The position numbers and the translations under genes were made by a program. A stretch of 64,000 nucleotides of DNA from Bacteroides congonensis (lineage in GTDB: Bacteria > Bacteroidota > Bacteroidia > Bacteroidales > Bacteroidaceae). The notes under the pieces were generated by a model. It was not told the origin of the DNA. It did no database searches and was given only the letters and a program-made list of their open reading frames with translations. The stretch is taken from the NCBI RefSeq assembly GCF_900130125.1, contig NZ_FQXY01000011.1, forward strand, positions 992,001 through 1,056,000, read 5' to 3'. Shown here piece by piece: positions 9,106 to 17,798 of the stretch (its first letter is position 1; the number at the start of each line of letters is the position of its first letter).

Positions 9106-9375
9106 TTATTTTTTCCACCGCTTCAACTGCGGAAAGAACTCTTTCATTGTTTTACGTGCTTCCTCTACACTGTATTTCACTTCAGAGTCTTTATTGAATT
9201 CATCCAAATATTTCAGGTTATGTTCAATCATCTCATCCATAGTGCAGTCTTTAGTAAACTTTCCGTCCGCATAGCAGTAGTGGCAATATTCTTCATTCTT
9301 GCTACCGTCTGTTTCTGTTCCGAATGTAGATTCGTCTATCGGCATGGCGCAACACTGACAAATTTTCTGTTCCAT
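9106..9375 (-). CDS. Putative zinc-ribbon protein (PF12674 type)
   Basis: The predicted start is the internal ATG giving MEQKICQCCAMP, 89 residues. An upstream in-frame ATG adds 12 basic residues but lacks a better ribosome site, and family members begin at this Met. The N-terminal half has two Cys pairs (CQCC and CHYC) around EEYC, forming the zinc ribbon; the C-terminal half is helical and charged (EEARKTMKEFFPQLKRWKK). Proteins of this family are small, cytoplasmic and of unknown function. It ends directly before the strong hairpin terminator at 9023-9092, so it is probably monocistronic. Confidence 0.75.
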   Translation of the reverse strand: MEQKICQCCAMPIDESTFGTETDGSKNEEYCHYCYADGKFTKDCTMDEMIEHNLKYLDEFNKDSEVKYSVEEARKTMKEFFPQLKRWKK

Positions 9376-9487
9376 CTTTATTTTTGTTTTAAGTTTCTGG
9401 TTACCGGACAAAGATAGGTAGATTTATCGGAACAATAGTTATCTGATCTTGCTAATTATCAATTCTTTTTTCTATAAATTCGTACCT

Positions 9488-10222
9488 TTACCCGTTCGTT
9501 TTTACAGGCAGGCGCTTCCACAACCAACGTGGAATCATTCTCCAAAAGAACACAAGAATCCGGTAACGCCAGTCGATGATTACCACCCGTCTTTTGTTTT
9601 TCAGCGCACGGGCAATGTGCCATCCCACTTTATCCGCTTTCATCAACATCGGATAATGCTTTCCGTCATTCAATAAATCCGTGGCTACAAATCCGGGACG
9701 AATATCCGTAAAATGAATGTCCAACTTCTGAAGATGGGCAAGCTGTTCGAGAGCATCAATATAAGTATTCTGAAAACGTTTGGTCGCAGAATAGGCAGGA
9801 GCTACGCCAAGTCCTTTCGTCCCTGCGATGGAACTGATAACCGCCAGATGTCCGCCGCCCTTCTTCTTGAAATACGCAAAAACGGTATCCACCATGCGGG
9901 TGAATCCCTCTACATTGGTGCGTGCCGTATTCAGTTCCACTTCCATATCCAGTTTCATGTTCTGGAAACCGATGCCGGAACTAAGAAGAAACAAGTCCAT
10001 GCCACCCGTTTTGTCTATGAGCGCATTCAGCTTTTCTGCTGCATCTTCACGGGTGACGTCCAATGCCTGAATTTCAATTTGGTCAGGTGCAACCCGTTGC
10101 AAGGTTTCAAGGGCAGACTGCCGTCTGCCTGCTATTCCAATCTGCCAGCCTTCCAGTAACAGGCATTTCGCAACTTCTTGTCCGATGCCGGATGTAGCTC
10201 CAATAATAACAGCTCGTTTCAT
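9488..10222 (-). CDS. Short-chain dehydrogenase/reductase (SDR) family oxidoreductase
   Basis: The 244-residue protein is a classical SDR: cofactor loop GATSGIGQEVA near the N-terminus, the active-site Ser in SSIAG, and the catalytic YSATK pair (Tyr-x3-Lys). It ends in a basic, hydrophobic tail (RYRILVFFWRMIPRWLWKRLPVK) that could sit at the membrane surface, as in some SDRs acting on lipids. NAD(P)H-dependent reduction or oxidation of a carbonyl or alcohol is expected; the substrate is unknown. It lies 33 bases downstream of ygbA on the same strand. Confidence 0.9.
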   Translation of the reverse strand: MKRAVIIGATSGIGQEVAKCLLLEGWQIGIAGRRQSALETLQRVAPDQIEIQALDVTREDAAEKLNALIDKTGGMDLFLLSSGIGFQNMKLDMEVELNTARTNVEGFTRMVDTVFAYFKKKGGGHLAVISSIAGTKGLGVAPAYSATKRFQNTYIDALEQLAHLQKLDIHFTDIRPGFVATDLLNDGKHYPMLMKADKVGWHIARALKNKRRVVIIDWRYRILVFFWRMIPRWLWKRLPVKTNG

Positions 10223-10255
10223 TACAAATATATATGTTTAGATTAATGTTGTTTC

Positions 10256-10555
10256 TTATAAATTCAGCAAATGGCGGATAGCTTCCCAAGGTGCATAGAG
10301 CAACATCCGCGGGCCGGAGAAACGCATTATTGCCCGCATCCGTTCACGCATTGCCGGTTTGTAACAATGCACCGTGCACTTCTTGCACGAACTCTTCTTC
10401 TCTCCGAACGGACAACGGTCGAGACGCGTATGTGCATAGTGAAGCAGTTCCTCGCAATCGGGACAAAAAACAGCGTTCTTCTCCTTCTTCCGGCAGTAGA
10501 TACGAATCATCAATTCTACCACCTTCTTCTCATGTGCAATACGTTGTTTCTTCAT
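10256..10555 (-). CDS. ygbA: YgbA-type protein (nitrous-oxide-stimulated promoter family)
   Basis: The 99-residue protein matches the YgbA family: RIAHEKKVVELMIRIYCR at the start, then Cys-rich CPDCEELLHYAHTRLDRCPFGEKKSSCKKCTVHCYKPAMRERMR and a C-terminal GPRMLLYAPWEAIRHL. The ordered cysteines suggest metal or Fe-S binding. In enterobacteria ygbA is induced by nitrosative stress; whether that holds here cannot be read from the sequence. It is probably co-transcribed with the downstream SDR gene. Confidence 0.85.
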   Translation of the reverse strand: MKKQRIAHEKKVVELMIRIYCRKKEKNAVFCPDCEELLHYAHTRLDRCPFGEKKSSCKKCTVHCYKPAMRERMRAIMRFSGPRMLLYAPWEAIRHLLNL

Positions 10556-10618
10556 TTTCTCTTTTTGAACTCCACAAAGATAAGGAAGATTACAGAAAAT
10601 TTATCCAATTCTGTTTTG

Positions 10619-10626
10619 TATCTTTG
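10619..10626 (+). promoter_or_regulatory. Promoter -7 box TATCTTTG, four bases before the start codon
   Basis: TATCTTTG matches the Bacteroides TAnnTTTG -7 consensus. Only CCGC separates its G from the ATG at 10631. Because transcription normally starts several bases after this box, the mRNA would begin at or very near the start codon. Confidence 0.55.
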
Positions 10627-10630
10627 CCGC

Positions 10631-10837
10631 ATGAAAAAGTTATTGTGTCCGCAATGTAAAATTGCCGCCTTATATGTAAAGAATGACCGGAACGAGAGGT
10701 TGCTGGTCTATGTGATGGAAGATGGAGAAGTAGTACCCAAGAATCCGGCAGATTCTATGGAAGGGTTCGATTTGACAGAAGTCTATTGCTTGGGTTGTTC
10801 ATGGCATGGCTCACCTAAAAGACTGGTGAAAAGATAA
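10631..10837 (+). CDS. Small zinc-ribbon protein of unknown function
   Basis: The 68-residue protein starts MKKLLCPQC and ends CLGCSWHGSPKRLVKR; the two CxxC pairs, about 45 residues apart, would bind one zinc. The middle is an acidic sheet-rich segment (YVMEDGEVVPKNPADSMEGFDLTEVYCLGC). The frame is open further upstream, but that part overlaps the promoter and reads out of the neighbouring antisense region, so the ATG at 10631 is chosen. The MATE exporter gene begins 22 bases after its stop and is probably in the same transcript. Confidence 0.75.
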   Translation: MKKLLCPQCKIAALYVKNDRNERLLVYVMEDGEVVPKNPADSMEGFDLTEVYCLGCSWHGSPKRLVKR

Positions 10838-10859
10838 GGTAATATTAGAACATAGACGT

Positions 10860-12215
10860 ATGGCAACCTCTAAAGAAATGACGGCAGGGCCGGCATTACC
10901 TCTGATTTTAAGGTTTACACTGCCGCTTTTGCTCGGCAATCTGCTGCAACAAACGTACTCGCTTGTCGATGCGGCAATCGTTGGAAAGTTTTTGGGAATT
11001 AATTCGTTGGCTTCGGTTGGAGCCAGCACATCGGTGGTATTCCTCATTCTGGGATTCTGCAACGGGTGTTGCGGCGGTTTCGGCATTCCCGTGGCGCAGA
11101 AGTTCGGGGCGAGGGATTATAGTACGATGCGCAGTTATGTTTCCGTCAGCCTGAAACTCTCTATGGTGATGTCTGTGGCTATCGCTGTTGTCACCAGTAT
11201 TCTGTGCGCGGATATTCTTCGGATGATGCGTACGCCGGAGAATATTTTCGAGGGGGCATACGCTTATCTGCTTGTCACCTTTATCGGTGTGCCTTTCACG
11301 TTCTTCTACAATCTTCTTTCGAGTATTATCCGTGCGTTGGGAGATAGCAAGACTCCTTTTTGGTTCCTGCTCCTTTCTACGGTTCTGAATATAATTCTTG
11401 ATTTGTTCTGCATCCTTGTGCTTGGTTGGGGAGTGGCGGGAGCTGCCATTGCCACGGTATTCTCACAGGGACTTTCAGCCGTTCTCTGCTATATCTATAT
11501 GTACAGGAAGTTTGAAATATTGCGAAGTACGCCGAAAGAACGCCGGTTTCAGTCGAAACTGGCAAAGACGCTGCTTTATATCGGTGTGCCGATGGGGCTT
11601 CAGTTCTCCATCACCGCTATTGGCAGTATCATGCTGCAAAGTGCGAACAATGCGTTGGGAACAGCCTGTGTTGCCGCCTTTACCTCGGCAATGCGCATCA
11701 AGATGTTCTTTATCTGTACGTTCGAGAGTCTGGGGATTGCGATGGCTACCTTCAGCGGACAGAACTATGGCGCGGGCAAACCGGAACGTATTTGGCAGGG
11801 TATTAAGGCAAGTGCCTTGATGATGATTATCTATGCGGCATTTACTTTTGTACTCCTGATGTTGGGAGCCAAGTATTTTGCTCTCATCTTTGTAGACCCG
11901 TCGGAAACGGAGATTTTGATGGATACGGAGCTCTTCCTTCATATTTCCTGTATGTTCTTTCCTACGCTCGGACTCTTGTGCATCCTGCGTTATACCATCC
12001 AGGGAGTGGGCTTTACGAATCTTGCCATGTTCTCCGGAGTGGCAGAAATGGTTGCCCGTATTCTCGTCAGCCTTTATGCAGTTCCGGCTTTCGGCTTCCT
12101 TGCCGTCTGCTACGGTGACCCGATGGCTTGGATAGCTGCGGATTTATTCCTTGTCCCTGCTTTTATTTATGTTTACAGGCGATTGAGGAGACAGGTACTT
12201 ACGAATAGCTTCTGA
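10860..12215 (+). CDS. MATE-family multidrug/Na+ (or H+) antiporter
   Basis: The 451-residue protein has about twelve hydrophobic segments arranged as two MATE bundles. Typical family segments are PLILRFTLPLLLGNLLQQTYSLVDAAIVGKFLG at the N-terminus, GFCNGCCGGFGIPVAQKFGARD, and in the second half VAAFTSAMRIK, SLGIAMATFSGQNYGAGKPERI. MATE proteins export cationic drugs or metabolites across the inner membrane using an ion gradient. The substrate is unknown. It follows the small zinc-ribbon gene closely. Confidence 0.93.
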   Translation: MATSKEMTAGPALPLILRFTLPLLLGNLLQQTYSLVDAAIVGKFLGINSLASVGASTSVVFLILGFCNGCCGGFGIPVAQKFGARDYSTMRSYVSVSLKLSMVMSVAIAVVTSILCADILRMMRTPENIFEGAYAYLLVTFIGVPFTFFYNLLSSIIRALGDSKTPFWFLLLSTVLNIILDLFCILVLGWGVAGAAIATVFSQGLSAVLCYIYMYRKFEILRSTPKERRFQSKLAKTLLYIGVPMGLQFSITAIGSIMLQSANNALGTACVAAFTSAMRIKMFFICTFESLGIAMATFSGQNYGAGKPERIWQGIKASALMMIIYAAFTFVLLMLGAKYFALIFVDPSETEILMDTELFLHISCMFFPTLGLLCILRYTIQGVGFTNLAMFSGVAEMVARILVSLYAVPAFGFLAVCYGDPMAWIAADLFLVPAFIYVYRRLRRQVLTNSF

Positions 12216-12303
12216 TTTTTACATAACCGAAAGAAAATGAAATAAATATTCGCTGTCATCCCGTATTTTCTTCATTCAACTTTCCTTAATTGGCGAAAAA
12301 ATG

Positions 12304-12311
12304 TATTTTTG
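12304..12311 (+). promoter_or_regulatory. Promoter -7 box TATTTTTG for the AraC-type gene
   Basis: TATTTTTG fits TAnnTTTG and lies 21 bases before the start codon at 12333. No clear -33 TTTG at the right spacing was found. Confidence 0.5.
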
Positions 12312-12332
12312 CAATTATAACGGTCGGGAAAT

Positions 12333-13505
12333 ATGGATGAAACAACATATAAGTTTTTGATGGGTGGTTCCGCTTTCGTAATTGCGATATTGGGTGGCAT
12401 GCTGTGGACTACAATAATATCGCCGGAAAGCGGACTGGATAAATTGCGCAAAGCACGCAACATCCTTGTATCTTCTTATTTCGTGTTGGCGTTTCTCAGT
12501 CTGATATGCTGTTTTACAGGATATGACCGCCATATCGAGCCTGCCAGTACTCTTTTTGTCGCATCATTCCAGGCACTGCTTTTCACCGTGTCCATGTTGG
12601 TTTTCATACGTCCGGACGCAGTCCGGTGGAGCGTGGTGTTTCGTCATGCGGTGGCTATTACCGTAGCGGGTATTACCCTGTTTGTCGTCCTGTTCTGTTT
12701 TACCGGTTCTTTTATGTGGTTCTTTTATGCGGGTATTATTGCCTACGTTGCCCAGTTGGCTTTCTATACATGGAAGTTTATGTTGGCTTACCATAAGACC
12801 GTGCAGGAGGTGGAAGATTATTATGACGATAATGAGGAAAGTCGTCTGTATTGGGTGAAAATCGGTTTTTATAGCGCTTTAGTTATTGGAATCATGGCAC
12901 TGTCACTCCTGTTTTATCCGGGTATATACAAATTCTTTGTACCGTTGTATGTTCTTTTTTACAGTTTTATAGTGATGTGGTTTGTCAATTACTACCATAA
13001 GATGAAATTTGCTATTCCGGTCATTGTGGCGGAGTCACTGAACAGGCAGTTCATGGCAGATGAATCGGAACCGGGTAGCGGAAACATGGAAACAGAGGCA
13101 AGGGAAGATATTGAAGAAGGGAACGGAAAGGAGTTGATGACCGAAGACATCCTTACGGAAAAAGAACAAATACTGCATGAAAGGCTTCAACAATATATAG
13201 AGCGGAAAGAATATTGCCGGAAAGATATTCCTTCGGAGGAGGTGGCGGCTTCGTTGGGAACCACCAAGCCTTTTCTTCGTCGGTATATGAGCAAACGTCA
13301 TGGTATATGGTTCAGTACTTGGCGCAATGATTTGCGCATACGTGAGGCATGTCTGCTTTATCAAAAAAATCCCGCGATTTCCATCACGGATATGACCCGG
13401 AAGATTGGTTACGCCAATAGCGGAAATTTTTGCAGGGACTTCAAAAAGGCGGTGGGAGTCACCCCAAGAGAATATGGTATGCGGATACGTTTGGAGGGAG
13501 AATAA
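12333..13505 (+). CDS. Membrane-integrated AraC-family transcription regulator
   Basis: The 390-residue protein has six or seven hydrophobic helices in its first 230 residues (for example GGSAFVIAILGGMLWTTII and FYSALVIGIMALSLLFYPGIYKFF), an acidic linker at about 240-275, and a C-terminal AraC DNA-binding domain at about 285-390 with two helix-turn-helix units (AASLGTTKPFLRRYM; ITDMTRKIGYANSGNFCRDFKKAVGVTPREY). This organisation places DNA binding at the membrane, with the transmembrane part as likely sensor. The inducer and target genes are unknown; the downstream LRR lipoprotein gene 289 bases away is a possible target. Confidence 0.88.
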   Translation: MDETTYKFLMGGSAFVIAILGGMLWTTIISPESGLDKLRKARNILVSSYFVLAFLSLICCFTGYDRHIEPASTLFVASFQALLFTVSMLVFIRPDAVRWSVVFRHAVAITVAGITLFVVLFCFTGSFMWFFYAGIIAYVAQLAFYTWKFMLAYHKTVQEVEDYYDDNEESRLYWVKIGFYSALVIGIMALSLLFYPGIYKFFVPLYVLFYSFIVMWFVNYYHKMKFAIPVIVAESLNRQFMADESEPGSGNMETEAREDIEEGNGKELMTEDILTEKEQILHERLQQYIERKEYCRKDIPSEEVAASLGTTKPFLRRYMSKRHGIWFSTWRNDLRIREACLLYQKNPAISITDMTRKIGYANSGNFCRDFKKAVGVTPREYGMRIRLEGE

Positions 13506-13794
13506 TATACCTTCTCGCATTCTTTCTTCTTTTCTTATAATTTTGTGTTGTCAGGGTCTGGTTTCCATTCTTTCCCTAAAGGCTTTTCGGTCTATCGGAA
13601 AATTGTTTTTTGTATATTGGAAAATTGTTTATTGTGCGTTTAAACAAAAGACAATTGATTTTATTTGGCAGAAACTTTGCAATCTAATACTTTAGCAGAG
13701 CGAAACAGCTCTTTACATCCCTCTTCTTCTTTGTTTCATTCCGAAAAAACGGCCGGAAGGCTTCCGATATAGAAAACCATTATATTAATAAGTT

Positions 13795-14733
13795 ATGAAG
13801 AAATTATTTATCCCCTTTGCACTGGCATTACTAATGTTTGCCTCGTGCGGTAATGACGAGAATGAAAATGGAGAGGACAATCGCACTCCGGGTATTATCG
13901 ACATGACTTCTATGACTGCTGATGAAGTAAAGGCCGCTATCAAAGCCGACCTCGATGCAGGTGTCAAGGAATTCAAACTGACGGGTGAGTTCTCCAAAAT
14001 AGGGATACCCGTGGAGGTATCTATGCTTGGTATTCCGGATGGCAACCCTTTTTTTGATTCCAACGTGGAAGTGATAGACTTGACCGGCGTGACTGATTGG
14101 CCGTTAGTGAATGTAGATGGAAGGGTTGATGAAAAATTTAATTATCTTCCGGGTAGTGTACGTGGCTTGCCCGCAAGAGCTTTCTACGGGCGGGAATATT
14201 TGGACGATGTATTTCATTACTATTACCCTGCTTTGCGTGCAGTGAAGTTACCGGTTGAGGTGAAAGCGCTTGGCTCTTTCGCATTCTTCGCATGTCAGAC
14301 ATTGACCACTGTTTCTTGCAGCAGTGTGGAAGATGTCGGATTTCAGGCTCTATCTGGCTGTCCTCTATTGAAGACTGTAGAACTGCCGGAAGCCATCCGG
14401 ATTCATGAAGGTGCTTTTGCATTTTCCGGACTCGTCTCCCTTTCGTTGCCCAAAGTGACTGAAATCAACGGTCAGGCATTCCAGCAATGTAACAACCTGA
14501 CCACGCTCAAACTGACTGCACCGGGCAATCTGGCATTGAAGATAAATCCTAGTATGGGTATGCCACCTTTCGACGGCAGTAATTTCGCCAAAGCATGCCA
14601 CCTCACATTGAATGTTGACAAACATTACGACTCCGGCACAGCCACTCCGAAAGCTGAATCTGCCACAACGTGGTATACACCTAATGAATACTCTGACGCT
14701 TATACATGGAAGAGTATCACTTTTTTCCAGTAG
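13795..14733 (+). CDS. BspA-type leucine-rich-repeat lipoprotein
   Basis: The 312-residue protein begins with a lipoprotein signal ending in the lipobox LLMFASC, so Cys19 would be lipidated. The sequence after it is Asn/Glu-rich (GNDENENGEDN). The centre has three to five LRR_5 units of the Treponema/BspA type, seen as ALRAVKLPVEVKALGSFAFFACQTLTTV, FQALSGCPLLKTVELPEAI, and GAFAFSGLVSLSLPKV. BspA-like proteins are often surface exposed and involved in adhesion. The ligand is unknown and the repeat block is shorter than in long BspA proteins. Confidence 0.85.
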   Translation: MKKLFIPFALALLMFASCGNDENENGEDNRTPGIIDMTSMTADEVKAAIKADLDAGVKEFKLTGEFSKIGIPVEVSMLGIPDGNPFFDSNVEVIDLTGVTDWPLVNVDGRVDEKFNYLPGSVRGLPARAFYGREYLDDVFHYYYPALRAVKLPVEVKALGSFAFFACQTLTTVSCSSVEDVGFQALSGCPLLKTVELPEAIRIHEGAFAFSGLVSLSLPKVTEINGQAFQQCNNLTTLKLTAPGNLALKINPSMGMPPFDGSNFAKACHLTLNVDKHYDSGTATPKAESATTWYTPNEYSDAYTWKSITFFQ

Positions 14734-14801
14734 CGCATTATTAATGCGGATACGGCCAAATAACTTTAAGGAATTACTCCATCATGACTTGGAGTAGTTT
14801 C

Positions 14802-16493
14802 TTAAAACTCCGGTTCTTTATGTATACAGATAATATCTCCGTAGACAGGATGGCGGAACTCGATATACTCGGCATGGAGATAAAGCCTGTCCGCTTTCTT
14901 GCCATAGAGCTCGTCTCCCAGAATGGGGCAGTTCAGCCCTTTCAGGTGGGCGGCATGTACACGTAGCTGATGGGTACGTCCGGTCAACGGATAGAAAGCG
15001 ATGCGGGTATATTTCTCTGAATTTGTGATTATCTGATATTCAGTGACAGCTTCCTTTCCGTACTCTTCATTCACCATTTGTCGGGGGCGGTCGAGAGGGT
15101 TCAGGCAGAGGGGGAGTGAGATTCTTCCTGTCTTTTCGGTTTCTGCTATGACACCGTCCAACAAAGCTATATATCGTTTTTTTATACTCCTGTTCTCGAA
15201 CTGTGCCTGCAAATGTTGGTGTACTTCTTTCGTTTTGGCCACAAGCAGTAGTCCTGAAGTCGCCATATCGAGCCGGTGCACAATCATAGGCCCCGTAGCG
15301 TCAGGATACTTTTTCTTCAAGCGGTGATAAACGGAATCCATGTCTTCCGCCTTTCCCGGCACGGATAACATTCCTGCCGGTTTGTTGACCACCACCAACC
15401 ATTCATCTTCAAACACGGTTTCCAATTCCGTATCTTTATGAACATTATCCAATAACGGATTCTCGTCTACTTCCAATCCCTGCAACATATGTTGCAGAAT
15501 CGGTTCACATTTCCCTTTGCACGAAGGATAATAATATCCATGATGCCGGATTTCGTTTTTAGGAGAATCCCCCCACCAGAATTCAGCCATCGCCAACGGC
15601 TTTAATTGATGAAGATACGCATATTGCAGCAACTTGGGCAATGCGCATTCACCCGCACCGGCGGGTGGGACTTTCCGGACTGTCTGCTCGAAAATGGTAC
15701 ATAAGTCTTTCGCTTCTCCCTTCGCATTCAACATCCGGAATTGTCCGAACAGCTTTTGTTGTAAAGCTGCCGAACGTTCTTTCCGTTCTGCTTTCAGGCT
15801 TTCTATTTCACTCTTGAAACGGTTAACTTCCGCTTCGAGCTCTTCCAACCGCTTCTTCCATGCTTTTTCCTTCCGTTTATATTCAGCTTTCTGATATTGG
15901 CTTTCCCGAATCAAAGCGGCCTGTTCTTCTTCGGAAATTCCGGGTGATGACCGGCGTCGGGCTTCTCTGTCTTCTTTCGCAGCTTTTAGCTCCGCTTTGG
16001 CGTGATTCAACTCCGCTTGAGCCTGCTCCGTTTCTATTTTCCACTTCTCTTTTGACTCAAGACAGGAAGCACTATTCTCCAATTCATTGATGCGGATATT
16101 GATAGCGGAAATCTGTTCTTCCTCAATCTTGAAAAATCCTTGTGGTTGCAGTAAGTCATAAACAGGAGGAACAAAATAAGTATGCAGGTTCTTTCCCGCC
16201 AAATTGCCGGAAAAGGCAGCTAAATAGCCTATTCTTCCTCCTTCTTCCGTCCCTTTTTCTGTATCTTTATCCGTAGTTTTTTTCGTAGCTCCTTCCGTTT
16301 CCTGCGTTACAACCAGTACTCCGAACATTTTTCCAAGAGTTAATTCATCCTGCCATTCCTTCCGGCTTGTGATATACTCTTTCACTTCTTCCGCCGCTAA
16401 TACGCACAACGGATGAGGCGTATACAGGAAAGGGTAAGTGAATTTCTCCGGTAACGCAATATGAGAAACGGACTTCTTGAAAAAATGTATCAT
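14802..16493 (-). CDS. RluA-family RNA pseudouridine synthase with long N-terminal coiled-coil domain
   Basis: The chosen start (MIHFFKK, 563 residues) fits a promoter 30 bases upstream; an in-frame extension would overlap the divergent SGNH gene. Residues 1-130 are an unrecognised domain, about 130-250 a charged coiled coil (EEEQAALIRESQYQKAEYKRKEKAWKKRLEELEAEVNRFK), and about 350-563 a complete RluA catalytic domain with VVNKPAGMLSVPG and the signature HRLDMATSGLLLVAKT, where Asp is the catalytic nucleophile, followed by LTGRTHQLRVHAA. It would convert uridines in rRNA or tRNA to pseudouridine. The N-terminal part may select the RNA; the modification site is unknown. Confidence 0.9.
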   Translation of the reverse strand: MIHFFKKSVSHIALPEKFTYPFLYTPHPLCVLAAEEVKEYITSRKEWQDELTLGKMFGVLVVTQETEGATKKTTDKDTEKGTEEGGRIGYLAAFSGNLAGKNLHTYFVPPVYDLLQPQGFFKIEEEQISAINIRINELENSASCLESKEKWKIETEQAQAELNHAKAELKAAKEDREARRRSSPGISEEEQAALIRESQYQKAEYKRKEKAWKKRLEELEAEVNRFKSEIESLKAERKERSAALQQKLFGQFRMLNAKGEAKDLCTIFEQTVRKVPPAGAGECALPKLLQYAYLHQLKPLAMAEFWWGDSPKNEIRHHGYYYPSCKGKCEPILQHMLQGLEVDENPLLDNVHKDTELETVFEDEWLVVVNKPAGMLSVPGKAEDMDSVYHRLKKKYPDATGPMIVHRLDMATSGLLLVAKTKEVHQHLQAQFENRSIKKRYIALLDGVIAETEKTGRISLPLCLNPLDRPRQMVNEEYGKEAVTEYQIITNSEKYTRIAFYPLTGRTHQLRVHAAHLKGLNCPILGDELYGKKADRLYLHAEYIEFRHPVYGDIICIHKEPEF

Positions 16494-16522
16494 CGGTTTA
16501 TATTTGATTGTGATTATGGGTG

Positions 16523-16530
16523 CAAAAGTA
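16523..16530 (-). promoter_or_regulatory. Promoter -7 box TACTTTTG (minus strand) for the RluA-type gene
   Basis: The complement of 16523-16530 reads TACTTTTG, matching TAnnTTTG, 30 bases before the start at 16493. It supports the shorter start rather than the long in-frame extension. Confidence 0.55.
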
Positions 16531-16623
16531 AGGTAAATCCGCGAATTTTGTCCTATATTTGTTCCGGAGTTTGAATGAAATAAAGTGGATGCTTGACTAA
16601 GTATAAACTTGAGTGAATATAAA

Positions 16624-17151
16624 ATGGACAGGATTGAGGAAAAACCGAAATTTGCTTTTGTCGGCAACAGCCATATGGCATTTTGGGCATTGGATATTTA
16701 TTTCCCCCAATGGGAATGCTTGAACTACGGAGCACCCGGTGAAGGACTGGCTTATGTCGAGTCTTTTACTGTGGATACTTCCGATTGTCAGGTTATCATC
16801 CAATTCGGCAGCAACGACATCTATCGGTTGAACGATGAGAATGTGGACGATTACGTAGAACGTTATGTGAAAGCAGTCCTTTCCGTTCCTTCTCTGAAAA
16901 CATATCTTTTCTGTATTTTTCCACGAAACGATTACGATGATTACAGTACGGCAGTAAACCAGTTCATCCGTATGCTCAACCGGAAAATATATGAAAAACT
17001 ACAAGGAACGGACATTATCTATCTCGATGTATTCGACCGCTTGTTACTGGACGGCAGACTGAATCCCGACCTGACCATCGACGACCTGCATCTGAATGGC
17101 AAAGGCTACAGCATACTGGCGGAAACAGTGAAACAAGCTGTCGATTTATGA
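16624..17151 (+). CDS. SGNH/GDSL-type hydrolase
   Basis: The 175-residue protein has all SGNH blocks: FVGNSHMAFW (block I Ser within a GNS instead of GDS motif), GAPGEGL (block II Gly), FGSNDIYR (block III Asn), and DDLHLNGKGY (block V Asp-x-x-His, completing the catalytic triad). Such enzymes are esterases or deacylases acting on small esters, lipids or glycans. No signal peptide is visible, so it should be cytoplasmic. The ATG at 16624 is preferred over a TTG five codons upstream. It is divergent from the RluA-type gene. Confidence 0.88.
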   Translation: MDRIEEKPKFAFVGNSHMAFWALDIYFPQWECLNYGAPGEGLAYVESFTVDTSDCQVIIQFGSNDIYRLNDENVDDYVERYVKAVLSVPSLKTYLFCIFPRNDYDDYSTAVNQFIRMLNRKIYEKLQGTDIIYLDVFDRLLLDGRLNPDLTIDDLHLNGKGYSILAETVKQAVDL

Positions 17152-17218
17152 GTGATACCCGATTTCTTTTGTTACTGCTTTTATCGTAAAAATTGATGGC
17201 ATATCAGTTTATTTTTCC

Positions 17219-17226
17219 TAATTTTG
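17219..17226 (+). promoter_or_regulatory. Promoter -7 box TAATTTTG for the MaoC-like gene
   Basis: TAATTTTG matches TAnnTTTG and lies 43 bases before the ATG at 17270. Confidence 0.5.
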
Positions 17227-17269
17227 CCGTCAATTAATAGATTAATAACCCCCATAAAGCGATAAGACT

Positions 17270-17734
17270 ATGGAAAAAGTAATTATCAATTCGTACGAAG
17301 AATTCGAGAAACTGGTAGGCAAACAAATAGGTGTTTCTGATTATGTGGAACTTTCGCAGGAACGTATCAACCTTTTTGCAGATGCGACACTGGATCATCA
17401 ATGGATTCACGTAGATACGGAACGTGCCAAAGTGGACAGCCCTTATCATAGCACAATAGCTCATGGCTACCTGACATTGTCCATGCTCCCATATCTGTGG
17501 AACCAGATAATCCAGGTGAATAACCTGAAGATGATGATTAACTACGGTATGGACAAGATGAAATTCGGTCAGGCTGTATTGTCAGGACAGAGCATCCGCC
17601 TGGTGACTACACTTCATTCATTGACCAACTTGCGTGGTGTGGCAAAAGCTGAAATCAAGTTTGCCATTGAAATAAAAGACCAACCGAAGAAAGCTCTCGA
17701 AGGGATTGCCGTATTCTTATATTATTTCAATTGA
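17270..17734 (+). CDS. MaoC-like (R)-specific enoyl-CoA hydratase/dehydratase
   Basis: The 154-residue protein is a hot-dog-fold MaoC dehydratase. The catalytic Asp/His pair lies in FADATLDHQWIHVD followed by the typical ERAKVDSPYHSTIAHGYLTLSMLPYLW. These enzymes hydrate or dehydrate acyl-thioesters (often 2-enoyl-CoA). It appears to be a single-gene transcript, with its own promoter box and a strong terminator 22 bases after the stop. The acyl substrate is unknown. Confidence 0.9.
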   Translation: MEKVIINSYEEFEKLVGKQIGVSDYVELSQERINLFADATLDHQWIHVDTERAKVDSPYHSTIAHGYLTLSMLPYLWNQIIQVNNLKMMINYGMDKMKFGQAVLSGQSIRLVTTLHSLTNLRGVAKAEIKFAIEIKDQPKKALEGIAVFLYYFN

Positions 17735-17755
17735 TTGAATTAGAATGACATCATA

Positions 17756-17798
17756 AAGAAGCTGTCTCCCGTTTGGGAGGCAGCTTCTTGTTTTTTCT
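17756..17798 (+). terminator. Rho-independent terminator after the MaoC-like gene
   Basis: A near-perfect 15-bp stem (AAGAAGCTGTCTCCC at 17756-17770 with GGGAGGCAGCTTCTT at 17775-17789) with a GTTT loop is followed by GTTTTTTCTT. Confidence 0.9.
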
